Assembly (NCBI GenBank): GCA_900549485.1
Contig: UROG01000016.1
Span: forward strand, 1 to 47,563
Direction of reading: 5' to 3'
Origin: an uncultured Eubacteriales bacterium
GTDB lineage: Bacteria; Bacillota; Clostridia; Oscillospirales; Oscillospiraceae
DNA: 47,563 bases
The notes beneath the pieces are model-generated. The model was not told the DNA's origin. It searched no databases and saw only the letters and a list, made by a program, of their open reading frames with translations. Positions 9,608 through 17,961 of the stretch are shown here, piece after piece (positions within the stretch are counted from its first letter, which is position 1; every line of letters starts with the position of its first letter). Both the position numbers and the translations under genes were made by a program.

Positions 9608-9780
9608 CGCTTTACCTGCTTCACGTTCTTTTCAAAATTTGAGCGCGGTCCCATTACCTCGTGGCCGCAGCCAAGGCATTTCAGTCTGAAGTCCGCCCCG
9701 ATGCGCAGCACCTGCCACTCTCTGCTGCCGCATGGGTGGGCTTTTTTCATTGTGAGGATGTCGCCGACCTGTATATCCAT
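9604..9780 (-). CDS. DUF951 small zinc-ribbon-like protein
   Basis: A 58-residue protein reading MDIQVGDILTMKKAHPCG at the N-terminus. It contains the DUF951 signature: KxHPCG, W-x-V-x-R-x-G-x-D, the CLGCGH metal-binding-type cysteines and R-x-x-FEK-x-VK. Its ATG overlaps the rarA stop by one base (TAATG) and its stop overlaps the GIY-YIG start, so it is a coupled middle gene. Function is not established; family members often sit beside translation or replication genes. Confidence 0.9.
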   Translation of the reverse strand: MDIQVGDILTMKKAHPCGSREWQVLRIGADFRLKCLGCGHEVMGPRSNFEKNVKQVKR

Positions 9781-11036
9781 TATTTTTTGACCTCATCCCA
9801 ATATTTTTTGAACGCCTGCTCGGTCTTGTTGTCGCCGTATTCGTAGTATTTCGCGTCTTTAAGATCGTCGGGCAGATACTGCTGCTTCACCCAATGGTTC
9901 TTGTAATTATGCGGATATTTATAGCCCTGCTCCCGCTCAAAGCCCGTGCCGTCGGCATGAACGTTCTGAAGCTCACGCGGGAACGAACCGACATGACCGC
10001 GCCTCACATCCGCCGCCGCCGCGTCAATGGCGCAGACAACGCTGTTGGATTTGGGCGCGTTGGCAAGAAGTATCACCGCCTCGGCAAGCGGGAGACGCCC
10101 CTCGGGGATGCCAAGCTGCATGGCCGAATCCACGCACGCTTTTACTATCGGCACCGCCTGCGGATAGGCAAGACCGACATCCTCGCTGGCGGAACACAGA
10201 ATACGCCTGCACGCGCCGATGAGATCGCCCGCTTCCAGGAGCCTTGCAAGGTAATGCAGCGCCGCGTCCGCGTCAGAGCCGCGCAGGGATTTCATCAGCG
10301 CGGAGAGAGAATCGAAATGCTCATCCCCCTCGCGGTCATAGCGCATGGAAGAGCGCTGTGAAATGGCTTCTGCGTCGGCGAGAGTAACCGTACCGCCCTC
10401 CTCCGCCGCAGAAAACAGCAGCTCAACGGAATTGAGCGCCTTTCTCACATCGCCGCCGCAGGACAGAGCTATCCTTCTCACAACGCCGTCCTCAACGGTG
10501 AGCGGCTTTTCAAGCCGTGCGTTCATTATTCTTATCGCCCGCTCGACCGCACTCTCGGCCTCCGCCGCCGTTATCGGCTTGAACTCAAACACCGTGGAAC
10601 GGCTCAGAATAGCGTTGAACACGCAGAAATACGGATTCTCCGTCGTGGAGGCGATCAGCGTTATGCGCCCGTCCTCGATAAACTCAAGGAGCGATTGCTG
10701 CTGCTTCTTATTAAAATATTGTATCTCATCTAGATACAGCAGCACGCCGTCCGGAGTAAGGAATGTGTCCAGCTCATCAATGATCTTCTTGATGTCGGAT
10801 ATACCGGCGGTCGTCGCGTTGAGCTTGCGCAGGGTACGGTTCGTGCGCTGCGCTATAATGCGCGCAACGGTGGTTTTTCCAGTGCCGGACGGACCGTAGA
10901 AAATCATATTCGGGATATGCCCGCTGTTCACGATGCGCCGGAGCATACCGTTCGCGCCGAGAATATGCTTCTGCCCGACAACGTCGTCAAGAGAATCGGG
11001 GCGTATCTCGTCCGCAAGGGGTTTATAGCCGTTCAT
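9780..11036 (-). CDS. rarA: Replication-associated recombination protein A (AAA+ ATPase, MgsA/RarA)
   Basis: A 418-residue clamp-loader-like AAA+ ATPase that works at stalled replication forks. Walker A is GPSGTGKTT (~residue 50), Walker B LLYLDEIQYF (~101), sensor 1 lies in TLIASTTENP, and the SRSTVFEF region follows. The C-terminal tetramerisation domain includes the typical DVGLAYPQA and YKYPHNY motifs. It overlaps tcdA upstream by 4 bp (ATGA) and DUF951 downstream by one base, so tcdA-rarA-DUF951-GIY-YIG is probably one operon. Confidence 0.94.
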   Translation of the reverse strand: MNGYKPLADEIRPDSLDDVVGQKHILGANGMLRRIVNSGHIPNMIFYGPSGTGKTTVARIIAQRTNRTLRKLNATTAGISDIKKIIDELDTFLTPDGVLLYLDEIQYFNKKQQQSLLEFIEDGRITLIASTTENPYFCVFNAILSRSTVFEFKPITAAEAESAVERAIRIMNARLEKPLTVEDGVVRRIALSCGGDVRKALNSVELLFSAAEEGGTVTLADAEAISQRSSMRYDREGDEHFDSLSALMKSLRGSDADAALHYLARLLEAGDLIGACRRILCSASEDVGLAYPQAVPIVKACVDSAMQLGIPEGRLPLAEAVILLANAPKSNSVVCAIDAAAADVRRGHVGSFPRELQNVHADGTGFEREQGYKYPHNYKNHWVKQQYLPDDLKDAKYYEYGDNKTEQAFKKYWDEVKK

Positions 11037-11755
11037 TTTTCATCTCCTACGCTTTCGATAAGCTTTGTCACAACATGCTGGCACAGAAGCAATCCCGCGC
11101 TTGCCGGAACCCAGACAAGGGAGCCGGGGACGCTGCGCCTGCCGGGGGGCGGCGCTTCAAGCTGCATCGGCTGCATAGGCTCCTCCGGTGAGAAAACGAC
11201 GTCATGATGCTCAATGCCGGCGCTTCTCAGTTCCCTGCGCACTACGCGTGCAAGAGCGCAGCCGTAGGTTTTGGATATGTCGCTTATCCGGAGGAGCGAC
11301 GCGTCCTTTTTGTTGCCCGTGCCGAGTGCCGAGACGATAGGTATGCCGCGCTCCCGGCAGTTTTGTATAAGATCCACCTTATGCTTTACAAGGTCTATCG
11401 CGTCAACCACGTAATCGTAAGCGTCAAAGAAGCGCTCCCGTTCTTCGGCGCAGTAGCAGCCGGCGATGGGTCTCACGCACACCGACGGGTTTATGTCGGC
11501 AATGCGCGCAGCCATTACCTCCGCCTTGCCTTTACCGACGGTGGAGTCAAGCGCGCAGAGCTGACGGTTGATATTGCTTTCGCCCACGGTATCCTGATCG
11601 ACGAGCGTCAACGTGCCGACGCCGCTTCTCGCAAGCGCTTCCGCGCACCATGAGCCGACGCCGCCAAGCCCGAACACCGCCACATGGCTTTTTTCAAGCG
11701 TCGCCATCGCCGCGCCGCCCAGAAGCATATATTCCCTTATTATGCGCTGTTCCAT
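11033..11755 (-). CDS. tcdA: tRNA threonylcarbamoyladenosine dehydratase
   Basis: A 240-residue E1-like (ThiF/MoeB/HesA) enzyme that ATP-dependently cyclises t6A37 to ct6A in ANN-decoding tRNAs. The nucleotide-binding motif GLGGVGSW and the following DQDTVGESNINRQ are intact, as is the AIDLVKHKVDLI segment. GAGG lies 8 bp before the ATG. First gene of the rarA group; a terminator for the upstream isomerase gene lies just before it, so its own promoter should lie in or near 11760-11880, but I could not identify it. Confidence 0.9.
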   Translation of the reverse strand: MEQRIIREYMLLGGAAMATLEKSHVAVFGLGGVGSWCAEALARSGVGTLTLVDQDTVGESNINRQLCALDSTVGKGKAEVMAARIADINPSVCVRPIAGCYCAEERERFFDAYDYVVDAIDLVKHKVDLIQNCRERGIPIVSALGTGNKKDASLLRISDISKTYGCALARVVRRELRSAGIEHHDVVFSPEEPMQPMQLEAPPPGRRSVPGSLVWVPASAGLLLCQHVVTKLIESVGDEK

Positions 11756-11772
11756 AGTCTACCTCATGTTAA

Positions 11773-11801
11773 TAAAAATGTCTCCCCCGGAAGGAGGAGA
11801 C
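11773..11801 (-). terminator. Intrinsic terminator downstream of the peptidyl-prolyl isomerase gene
   Basis: Arms 11780-11788 and 11793-11801 (GTCTCC core, one non-Watson-Crick pair) with a 4-nt loop. On the minus strand the stem is followed by ATTTTTATT. It ends 18 bp before the tcdA start. Confidence 0.68.
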
Positions 11802-11854
11802 ACGCGGGTTTCAGATAATTCAGGCGTCACATGCCTTCTGAACAAGCCTTTTTC

Positions 11855-11878
11855 GCCAAAGAAACCCGTTTCTTTGGC
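11855..11878. other. Perfect 10-bp hairpin just after the isomerase stop codon
   Basis: GCCAAAGAAA (11855-11864) and TTTCTTTGGC (11869-11878) are exact reverse complements around CCCG. There is no T-run on either strand, so it may protect the mRNA 3' end or assist the terminator further downstream. Confidence 0.5.
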
Positions 11879-11882
11879 AGGC

Positions 11883-13427
11883 TCAGCCGATGTATCTCGC
11901 CCAGAAGGTCTGCTCGGCGGTATATTTGTCGGTAAGCTCCTGCATCCACTCGTCCATTGCATTGTTGACAAGGTCGGTCTTTGCGATATACTCGCTGCAA
12001 AGCTCGCCCTCGCCGACGTAATACATTATATGGTATCCGGCATAGCTTCCGGATTCGCCGTAGACAATGGCGGTATCGCCGCTCTTGTGTCCGCCGAAGC
12101 AGAACGCGTCAAACTCCTCGACCATCTGCCCCTTCTGCACCGCGTCGTACAGACCGCCGTTGGTGTTGGAGCCGGTATCCTCTGAATACTGCTCGGCAAG
12201 TGCGGCAAAGCTATCCTCGGTGGCGTCGCCGGACTTCCATTCGTCATATATGCGCTCTGCCTCAGCCTTTGCGGCCGCCTTTGCCTCGTCGGTGTAATTG
12301 CCGTCCGCGTCGGCTTCGGCCTTTATAAGAATATGGCGAACCTTGGCAAGCTTATAGTTGTTGTCATCGTGGCCTATGAAAGCGGCAACATAGAACCCGT
12401 CGCCGTTCGCGTTCTCCGCAACGGTCGCGTCTCCCTCGGACGCGCTCAGCGCCCAGTCCTTATATGCGGAGATGGAGCTTCCGAGAGCGCGCTGGGAATG
12501 GCTGCACTCAGCCTCAACGCCCGCACGGGCCATCGCCTCGTTGAGCCTTGTCTCAACGTCGGTCTCCTCTGCAAGCTCTTCGCTGTTATAGGCTGCAAGA
12601 ATATCCTCCGCCGTCTTCTTCGCGGCGGCTATCGTCTCTTCGGTCGCGGCGGAATTGCCTTCTTCATCCTCAACAAGCTCTGCCGACACATAGTATGAGC
12701 AGACGTCAAAGTAATCCTTGTCGCCGTTATAGCCCGCATACTGCTCGGCAAGCTCTGCCGGTGTATACTGAAGGCTGTCCTGGTAGGTCTGCGCAGCCTT
12801 GCTTGCAAGGGCAAGAACATACGCCTGCTCCTTGGCGATCTTCTCGGTCACGCCGCTGCCGTAGTATGCAGCGATGAATTTTTCGGTGCTGGAGAAGCCG
12901 TTCTGCTCGGCGGCGGCGTCAAGAGAGGCATACTGCTCGTCTATCTCCGCCTTTTCCTCATCGGAGAGGGCAATGCCGTTTTCGGCGGCATAGTCGTTAA
13001 GCGCCTTGTACTGCGTCATGGCGGTGATGGCGTCGCCGATGAAATAATCTCTCCATGTGCCGCCGTCGGTCATGCTGCACTCCTGACTTCTCAGACCGCT
13101 GACGCCGTACTGCGTATCAAGACCGAACATGGAAGCGTACTGCCCGTACTGGTTGGCAAAATTATAATACTGATTTGCGTAGTTGTAATTTACCTCGGCC
13201 GCGGTATAGCCCTCGTCACCTATGACGACGGCGGCGCTGTATCTGGGGCATACAAAATTAAGCACGAGGATAGCCGCAATGACGACGACGGTAGCAACGC
13301 CGATGATCGTCCACTTTCTTTTTGTCTTGGCTTTCTTCGCCGCTTCTTCCTTCATCGCAAGGGTCTTCTTGTCGGTTCCCGCTTCACGGGAAGCAACGCG
13401 GTTTTTCTTTTCGGTAGATGCGCTCAT
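11883..13427 (-). CDS. Membrane-anchored peptidyl-prolyl cis-trans isomerase (SurA/PrsA-like foldase)
   Basis: A 514-residue extracytoplasmic chaperone. The N-terminus is very basic (lysine-rich, ~1-38), then comes one membrane helix (~39-60), a SurA-N-like helical region (Tyr/Asn-rich start, then EIDEQYASLDAAAEQNGF) and a PpiC rotamase domain (~360-480) with VRHILIKAE and the SEDTGSNTNGGLYD segment. No lipobox is seen, so it is helix-anchored rather than a PrsA lipoprotein. Probably helps exported proteins fold. It has its own consensus promoter and terminator. Confidence 0.86.
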   Translation of the reverse strand: MSASTEKKNRVASREAGTDKKTLAMKEEAAKKAKTKRKWTIIGVATVVVIAAILVLNFVCPRYSAAVVIGDEGYTAAEVNYNYANQYYNFANQYGQYASMFGLDTQYGVSGLRSQECSMTDGGTWRDYFIGDAITAMTQYKALNDYAAENGIALSDEEKAEIDEQYASLDAAAEQNGFSSTEKFIAAYYGSGVTEKIAKEQAYVLALASKAAQTYQDSLQYTPAELAEQYAGYNGDKDYFDVCSYYVSAELVEDEEGNSAATEETIAAAKKTAEDILAAYNSEELAEETDVETRLNEAMARAGVEAECSHSQRALGSSISAYKDWALSASEGDATVAENANGDGFYVAAFIGHDDNNYKLAKVRHILIKAEADADGNYTDEAKAAAKAEAERIYDEWKSGDATEDSFAALAEQYSEDTGSNTNGGLYDAVQKGQMVEEFDAFCFGGHKSGDTAIVYGESGSYAGYHIMYYVGEGELCSEYIAKTDLVNNAMDEWMQELTDKYTAEQTFWARYIG

Positions 13428-13473
13428 TTTCTGACTTCCTTTATAGTTAATAAAATTTTTTCGGAATGGAGAT

Positions 13474-13502
13474 ATTATACTTTATTCCCGCCGTCAATTC
13501 AA
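13474..13502 (-). promoter_or_regulatory. Sigma-A promoter of the isomerase gene
   Basis: Minus strand TTGAAT (13497-13502), 17-bp spacer, TATAAT (13474-13479). Start near 13467, about 40 nt before the ATG. Confidence 0.76.
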
Positions 13503-13573
13503 GTAACACAGTCATACTTTTCATAATTTGTGCATATATTGAAAGTATGCTGTAAACGACAGGAGGAAAAGCA

Positions 13574-13630
13574 ATGGATATAGACGACTACATTTTCGGC
13601 AGCGCCGAAAGCGTGCCAAGCGACAAGTAA
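13574..13630 (+). CDS. Possible 18-residue peptide with strong ribosome binding site
   Basis: ATG at 13574, preceded by AGGAGG at 13561-13566 (7-bp gap), opens an 18-codon frame, MDIDDYIFGSAESVPSDK, ending in TAA at 13630. It lies in a gap between two minus-strand genes and is followed by two hairpins, the second with a T-run, so it looks like a complete small transcription unit. The peptide is acidic, with no membrane helix or leader motif. Upstream, TCATACTT (13512) and CATATATT (13533) loosely resemble a sigma-E promoter. I do not recognise it; the RBS could be fortuitous. Confidence 0.38.
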   Translation: MDIDDYIFGSAESVPSDK

Positions 13631-13639
13631 GGCTTTCTG

Positions 13640-13706
13640 CCGGTCAAAAAGCCGGCGCGGATTTTTTGACCGGTCTGCTCTCTCCTTTATCGGGGGAGAG
13701 CCTTTT
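13640..13706 (+). terminator. Double-hairpin terminator region between the small ORF and prfB
   Basis: First hairpin: 11-bp arms 13640-13650 and 13663-13673 (CCGGTCAAAAA and complement). Second: GCTCTCTCC (13677-13685) with the GGGGAGAGC part of 13692-13701, then CTTTTCT on the plus strand. The A/T-rich base of the first stem may also serve the minus-strand prfB transcript. Confidence 0.68.
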
Positions 13707-13714
13707 CTAATTCA

Positions 13715-14821
13715 TTAATCCGCCGCTTTCATGGAAAGGAAGGCATTGATAAACCCGTCGATATCGCCGTCCATCACATTGTCGATATTGCCGTTTTCAT
13801 ATTCTGTGCGGTGATCCTTTACAAGCTGGTAGGGCATGAAAACGTAGGAGCGTATCTGACTGCCCCATTCTATCTTCTGCTGAACGCCCTTGATATCGCT
13901 TATTTTTTCAAGATGCTCGCGCTCTTTGATCTCGGCAAGCCTTGCGCGCAGCTGACTGCGGCAGTTTTCAAGGTTCTGGAAATGGCTTCGCTCGACCTGG
14001 GAGGCAACAACAATGCCCGTGGGTATATGCGTGAGGCGAACCGCAGAAGAGGTCTTGTTGACCTTCTGACCGCCCGCGCCGGAGGAACGGTAAACGTCCA
14101 TCTTTATATCCTCGTCGCGCAGCTCTATCTCCTTGTCGTCCGCTATCTCCGGCATGACCTCGACTGCTGCAAAGGATGTATGGCGGCGGCCGGCGGAGTC
14201 AAACGGAGAAATGCGCACAAGGCGGTGTATGCCGTGCTCACTCTTCAAAAAACCGTAGGCATTTTCGCCCTCTATCATAATGGTTGCGCTTTTAAGACCG
14301 TAATCCTCGGCATCAAGATAGTCAAGCACCTTGACCTTATAGCCGTGGCGCTCCGCCCAGCGGTTATACATACGGTAAAGCATGGACGTCCAATCCTGCG
14401 CCTCGGTACCGCCCGCGCCGGAGTGCAGCGTGAGAATGGCGTTGTTGGCGTCATACTCACCCGTAAGCAGTGTGCTGAGACGCGTGGATTCAAGCTCCTC
14501 TGTGAAGCGGGCATACTCACGCTCCAGCTCCTCCAGCATGGACGCGTCGTTTTCCTCTATCGCCATTTCGCACATCGTGTACATATCGTCCCAAGTGCTG
14601 CACAGCTTTGCGTAGTTTTCGCACTTGCTTTTGAGTACCTTCAGGCGCTTCTGGACCTTCTGTGATTTCTCGACATCGTTCCAGAAGCCGTCTCTTTCGC
14701 TTGCCGCTTCAAGCTCCTCTATCTCCTTCGCTGCCGCTTCAAGCTTCAGCGCGTCCCTGAGCACGTCAAGCGTGGGCTTTACGGCGTTGAGCTTTACTTT
14801 ATATTCTTCAAATTCCAGCAT
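13715..14821 (-). CDS. prfB: Peptide chain release factor 2, single continuous frame
   Basis: A 368-residue RF2 that recognises UGA and UAA. The stop-codon recognition tripeptide SPF is in RISPFDSAGRRH (~205) and the peptidyl-hydrolysis GGQ in GAGGQKVNKTSSAVR (~250). The start at 14821, giving MLEFEEYKVKLNAVK, has GAGG ~8 bp upstream. At the site where many prfB genes carry an in-frame UGA and a +1 frameshift (after VLRDAL), this gene reads straight through with CTG AAG. RF2 is therefore made without the usual autoregulatory frameshift. It has its own promoter, divergent from prs. Confidence 0.96.
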   Translation of the reverse strand: MLEFEEYKVKLNAVKPTLDVLRDALKLEAAAKEIEELEAASERDGFWNDVEKSQKVQKRLKVLKSKCENYAKLCSTWDDMYTMCEMAIEENDASMLEELEREYARFTEELESTRLSTLLTGEYDANNAILTLHSGAGGTEAQDWTSMLYRMYNRWAERHGYKVKVLDYLDAEDYGLKSATIMIEGENAYGFLKSEHGIHRLVRISPFDSAGRRHTSFAAVEVMPEIADDKEIELRDEDIKMDVYRSSGAGGQKVNKTSSAVRLTHIPTGIVVASQVERSHFQNLENCRSQLRARLAEIKEREHLEKISDIKGVQQKIEWGSQIRSYVFMPYQLVKDHRTEYENGNIDNVMDGDIDGFINAFLSMKAAD

Positions 14822-14872
14822 GATATTGACCTCAATCCAATTCGATTCATAAAAAATCCCGTAAACGAAACT

Positions 14873-14901
14873 ATTATATACAAAAAACCGCCGCTTGTAA
14901 A
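14873..14901 (-). promoter_or_regulatory. Sigma-A promoter for prfB
   Basis: Minus strand TTTACA (14896-14901), 17-bp spacer, TATAAT (14873-14878). Start near 14866, leader about 45 nt. Confidence 0.8.
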
Positions 14902-14967
14902 CGTATTTTTTTATTTGTTTTTGCGTATCCCAAACAACATAATTGACTTCCCAAGTAAAAAAATATA

Positions 14968-14976
14968 TGTTATAAT
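14968..14976 (+). promoter_or_regulatory. Extended -10 promoter for prs
   Basis: TGTTATAAT (TGn plus consensus -10 at 14971-14976). The TTGACT at 14943 is too far (about 22 bp) for a normal -35, so the extended -10 probably compensates. Start near 14983, leader about 68 nt. Confidence 0.6.
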
Positions 14977-15050
14977 CCAAGCGTAAGAAACGCGTACTCC
15001 TATGACAAATCAATAACGACTTCACACGACTTTACGGAGGAAAAAGAGAA

Positions 15051-16013
15051 ATGATTTCACACGGTAAGGAAATAGCGGTATTCGCCGGCAACTCCAACAC
15101 TGCTCTGGCTGAAGATATCTGCGCGCAGCTTTACAAGCATCTCGGCAGTGCTACCGTTGCTCAGTTTGCAGACGGGGAATGTTCTGTTTCCGTGTTTGAG
15201 CCGGTGCGCGGCAAGGACGTGTTCATTGTCCAGTCCACCTGCAATCACGTTAACGACAACCTCATGGAGCTGCTTGTAATGATCGACGCTATGCGCCGCG
15301 CATCGGCAGGCCGCATCACCGCCGTAATTCCTTATTTCGGCTACGCCCGTCAGGACCGCAAGGCAAAGAGCCGCGATCCCATCTCCGCAAAGCTCGTCGC
15401 AAACCTTATCACCGCCGCCGGCGCGGACAGAGTTCTCACTATGGATCTCCACGCCTCTCAGATTCAGGGCTTCTTCGATATCCCCGTCGATCATCTTGCC
15501 GGCTCCCACCTTTTTGTCCGCCACTTCACCAAGATGTTCGGCAAGGGCAATGAGGACGTTATCGTCGTTTCCCCCGATGTCGGCAGCACCGCACGCGCAC
15601 GTCAGTTTGCAATGAAGCTCGGCGTCAATCTCGCCATTGTTGACAAGCGCCGTGAAAAGGCAAATCAGTCTGAAGTCATGAATATCATCGGCAATGTCAG
15701 GGACAAGACCTGCATCATGCTTGACGACATGGTCGATACCGCCGGTTCACTGTGCGGCGCGGCAAAGGCGCTTATAGACGTGGGCGGTGCAAAGGAAGTT
15801 TACGCCTGCGCAACGCACGGCGTTCTCTCCGGTTCCGCGCTTGAGCGTATCGAGGCAAGCCCCATCAAGGAGCTGCTGTTCCTCGACACGATCCCGTTCC
15901 CCAAGGACAAGGTCATGCCCGAAAAGATACAGTACCTTTCCACCGCTCCCGTTTTCGCGGAAGCCATCAGGAGAATTTACGAAGAAGTCTCCATATCCAG
16001 CATTTTTGAATAA
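15051..16013 (+). CDS. prs: Ribose-phosphate pyrophosphokinase (PRPP synthase)
   Basis: A 320-residue class I PRPP synthase: ribose-5-phosphate + ATP gives PRPP + AMP, feeding purine, pyrimidine, His, Trp and NAD synthesis. Conserved parts are the ATP-binding FGYARQDRKAKSRDPISAK flexible-loop region, the catalytic-loop residues in VDKRREKANQSE and the PRPP-binding DDMVDTAGSL. GGAGG lies about 10 bp before the ATG. It is followed by pth after a weak hairpin, a common pairing in Firmicutes. Confidence 0.96.
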   Translation: MISHGKEIAVFAGNSNTALAEDICAQLYKHLGSATVAQFADGECSVSVFEPVRGKDVFIVQSTCNHVNDNLMELLVMIDAMRRASAGRITAVIPYFGYARQDRKAKSRDPISAKLVANLITAAGADRVLTMDLHASQIQGFFDIPVDHLAGSHLFVRHFTKMFGKGNEDVIVVSPDVGSTARARQFAMKLGVNLAIVDKRREKANQSEVMNIIGNVRDKTCIMLDDMVDTAGSLCGAAKALIDVGGAKEVYACATHGVLSGSALERIEASPIKELLFLDTIPFPKDKVMPEKIQYLSTAPVFAEAIRRIYEEVSISSIFE

Positions 16014-16022
16014 TTGATTTTT

Positions 16023-16055
16023 ATAAGGGGTGATTTTCTATTCGCCCCTTATTTG
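16023..16055 (+). terminator. Weak hairpin between prs and pth
   Basis: ATAAGGGGTG (16023-16032) pairs with CGCCCCTTAT (16043-16052, one G-T pair), followed by TTGT. The short T tract suggests partial termination, leaving pth expressed by read-through. Confidence 0.48.
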
Positions 16056-16072
16056 TACAATGAGGCGCAGAT

Positions 16073-16666
16073 ATGTTTTTCAAATCTTCAGGCTCCCCGA
16101 CATGGCTCGTGGTTTTTCTGGGGAACCCCGGTCCAAAATATGAAGGCACCCGCCACAACGCCGGATTCATGGCGGGCGACGCGCTGGCAAAGGAGCTGGG
16201 CGTCAGGATAAACAAGGCAAAGTTCAGTGCGCTGACGGCAGTCTGTACGATCGCCGGTGAAACGGTCATGCTCATGAAGCCGCAGACATATATGAACCTT
16301 TCCGGCGAGGCCGTCGGCAAAGCGGCAAGGTTTTACAGGATCGCGCCGGAGCATATTATTGTTGTCTCCGACGAAATGGCGCTGCCCATAGGGAAGCTGC
16401 GTGTGCGCATGAAAGGCAGTGCGGGCGGACACAACGGGCTTAAAAATATAATCCAGCACCTCGGAACGGAGAATTTCCCGCGTATCCGTCTCGGTGTGGG
16501 CGCTCCTCCTCACCCTGATTATGACGTAAAGGATTGGGTACTCGGCACGTTCAGAAATCAGGACGCCGCTGACATTGCGGACGCCGCCATGCGCGCCGCA
16601 AAAGCCGCCGTATGCTACATAGAAGAGGGCGGAGAGCGGTGTATGAATAAGTTTAATGTGAAATAA
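16073..16666 (+). CDS. pth: Peptidyl-tRNA hydrolase
   Basis: A 197-residue Pth that frees tRNA from peptidyl-tRNA dropped from ribosomes. The signature FLGNPGPKYEGTRHNAGF contains the catalytic His (HNAG), and MLMKPQTYMNLSGEAV and DEMALPIGKLR with GSAGGHNGLKNI complete the active site. The first 14 residues (MFFKSSGSPTWLVV) resemble those I recall for homologues in related Clostridia, supporting this start. It follows prs by 59 bp. Confidence 0.96.
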   Translation: MFFKSSGSPTWLVVFLGNPGPKYEGTRHNAGFMAGDALAKELGVRINKAKFSALTAVCTIAGETVMLMKPQTYMNLSGEAVGKAARFYRIAPEHIIVVSDEMALPIGKLRVRMKGSAGGHNGLKNIIQHLGTENFPRIRLGVGAPPHPDYDVKDWVLGTFRNQDAADIADAAMRAAKAAVCYIEEGGERCMNKFNVK

Positions 16667-16764
16667 TTTCAGCTTGCGGTTTTTCTCTCAGCTCTTGAAT
16701 AAATTTGTCCTGAAGTCCTCTGCGGAGGCTCAAAATATAACTCAACAAGAAAGGAGTTGATACA

Positions 16765-17958
16765 ATGAAGAAAAGCTGTATCGCAATGCTTCTGGCGGGC
16801 GGTCAGGGGTCAAGGCTCTACGCGCTGACGCAGAACGTTGCCAAACCAAGCGTTCCCTTCGGCGGCAAATACAGAATAATTGATTTTCCGCTTTCCAACT
16901 GCGCAAACTCTGGCATTGACACCGTCGGCGTCCTCACACAGTACCGCCCGCTGCAGCTCAACAGCTACATAGGCAGCGGTCAGCCGTGGGATCTTGACGT
17001 GACTGACGGCGGTGTGTACATTCTGCCGCCATACCAGAGTGCAGGCGAAAAAGGCTCATGGTTCTCCGGCACGGCAAACGCCATTTATCAGAACATGGCT
17101 TTCATCGAAAGCTACGATCCCGACAACGTGCTTATCCTCTCAGGCGACCATATCTATAAAATGGATTATTCCGATATGCTGCATGAACATATGGAAACGG
17201 ACGCCGCATGCACCATCGCCGTACAGCAGGTCTCCATGCAGGAGGCTACGCGTATGGGCATCATGAATGTCGGCGGCGACGGGTATGTATGCGAATTTGA
17301 GGAAAAGCCCGCCCACCCCAAGAGCGATCTTGCCTCGATGGGCATCTACATCTTCAATTGGAAAAAGCTGCGCGAGTATCTTATTGCGGACGAAAACGAC
17401 CCCAGTTCCAGCAAGGACTTCGGAAAGAACATTATCCCCAACATGCTAAACGCCGGTGAAAAGCTCTGGCCGTACCGCTTTGACGGATACTGGAGAGACG
17501 TCGGAACCATTACAAGTCTCTGGGATGCCAACATGGATATGCTCTCTATCGGCAACATCGACCTCTATGACCCGAGCTGGCCGATAAGCTACCGTTCTCC
17601 GGCCTGTCCGCCGCACTATGTCGGCGATTCGGCAAAAGTCATCTATTCCATCGTGACGGAGGGCTGCACGGTATACGGCCATGTGGAAAATTCGGTTCTT
17701 TCGCCGTCAGTTGAAGTCGGCGAGGGGGCGCAGGTGCTGTATAGCGTGCTGATGCCCGGCACGGTAGTCGAAGCGGGCGCGGTCGTGCGCTATGCAATGC
17801 TGGGCGAAAACGTTGTCGTCAAAGCGGGCGCAGCGATAGGCACCGAGCCGGACGGTTCCGATAACTGGGGCGTGGCAACGGTAGGTCCGAATGTCACGGT
17901 CAGAAGCGAGGCGGCAGTTCCCGCCGGTGCAATGATCTATTCAAGTGAGGAGGTCTGA
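16765..17958 (+). CDS. glgC: Glucose-1-phosphate adenylyltransferase, catalytic subunit
   Basis: A 397-residue ADP-glucose pyrophosphorylase, the committed step of glycogen synthesis. The nucleotidyl-transfer loop is intact (LLAGGQGSRLYALT), followed by KPSVPFGGKYRIIDFPLSNC, the glucose-1-phosphate-binding FEEKP, and a C-terminal left-handed beta-helix (~290-397) rich in V-x-x-G repeats that normally carries allosteric sites. GAAAGGAG precedes the ATG. It ends 3 bp before glgD, so the pair is co-translated and probably forms a heterotetramer as in other Firmicutes. glgA and glgB are not in the window. Confidence 0.96.
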   Translation: MKKSCIAMLLAGGQGSRLYALTQNVAKPSVPFGGKYRIIDFPLSNCANSGIDTVGVLTQYRPLQLNSYIGSGQPWDLDVTDGGVYILPPYQSAGEKGSWFSGTANAIYQNMAFIESYDPDNVLILSGDHIYKMDYSDMLHEHMETDAACTIAVQQVSMQEATRMGIMNVGGDGYVCEFEEKPAHPKSDLASMGIYIFNWKKLREYLIADENDPSSSKDFGKNIIPNMLNAGEKLWPYRFDGYWRDVGTITSLWDANMDMLSIGNIDLYDPSWPISYRSPACPPHYVGDSAKVIYSIVTEGCTVYGHVENSVLSPSVEVGEGAQVLYSVLMPGTVVEAGAVVRYAMLGENVVVKAGAAIGTEPDGSDNWGVATVGPNVTVRSEAAVPAGAMIYSSEEV

Positions 17959-17961
17959 ACG

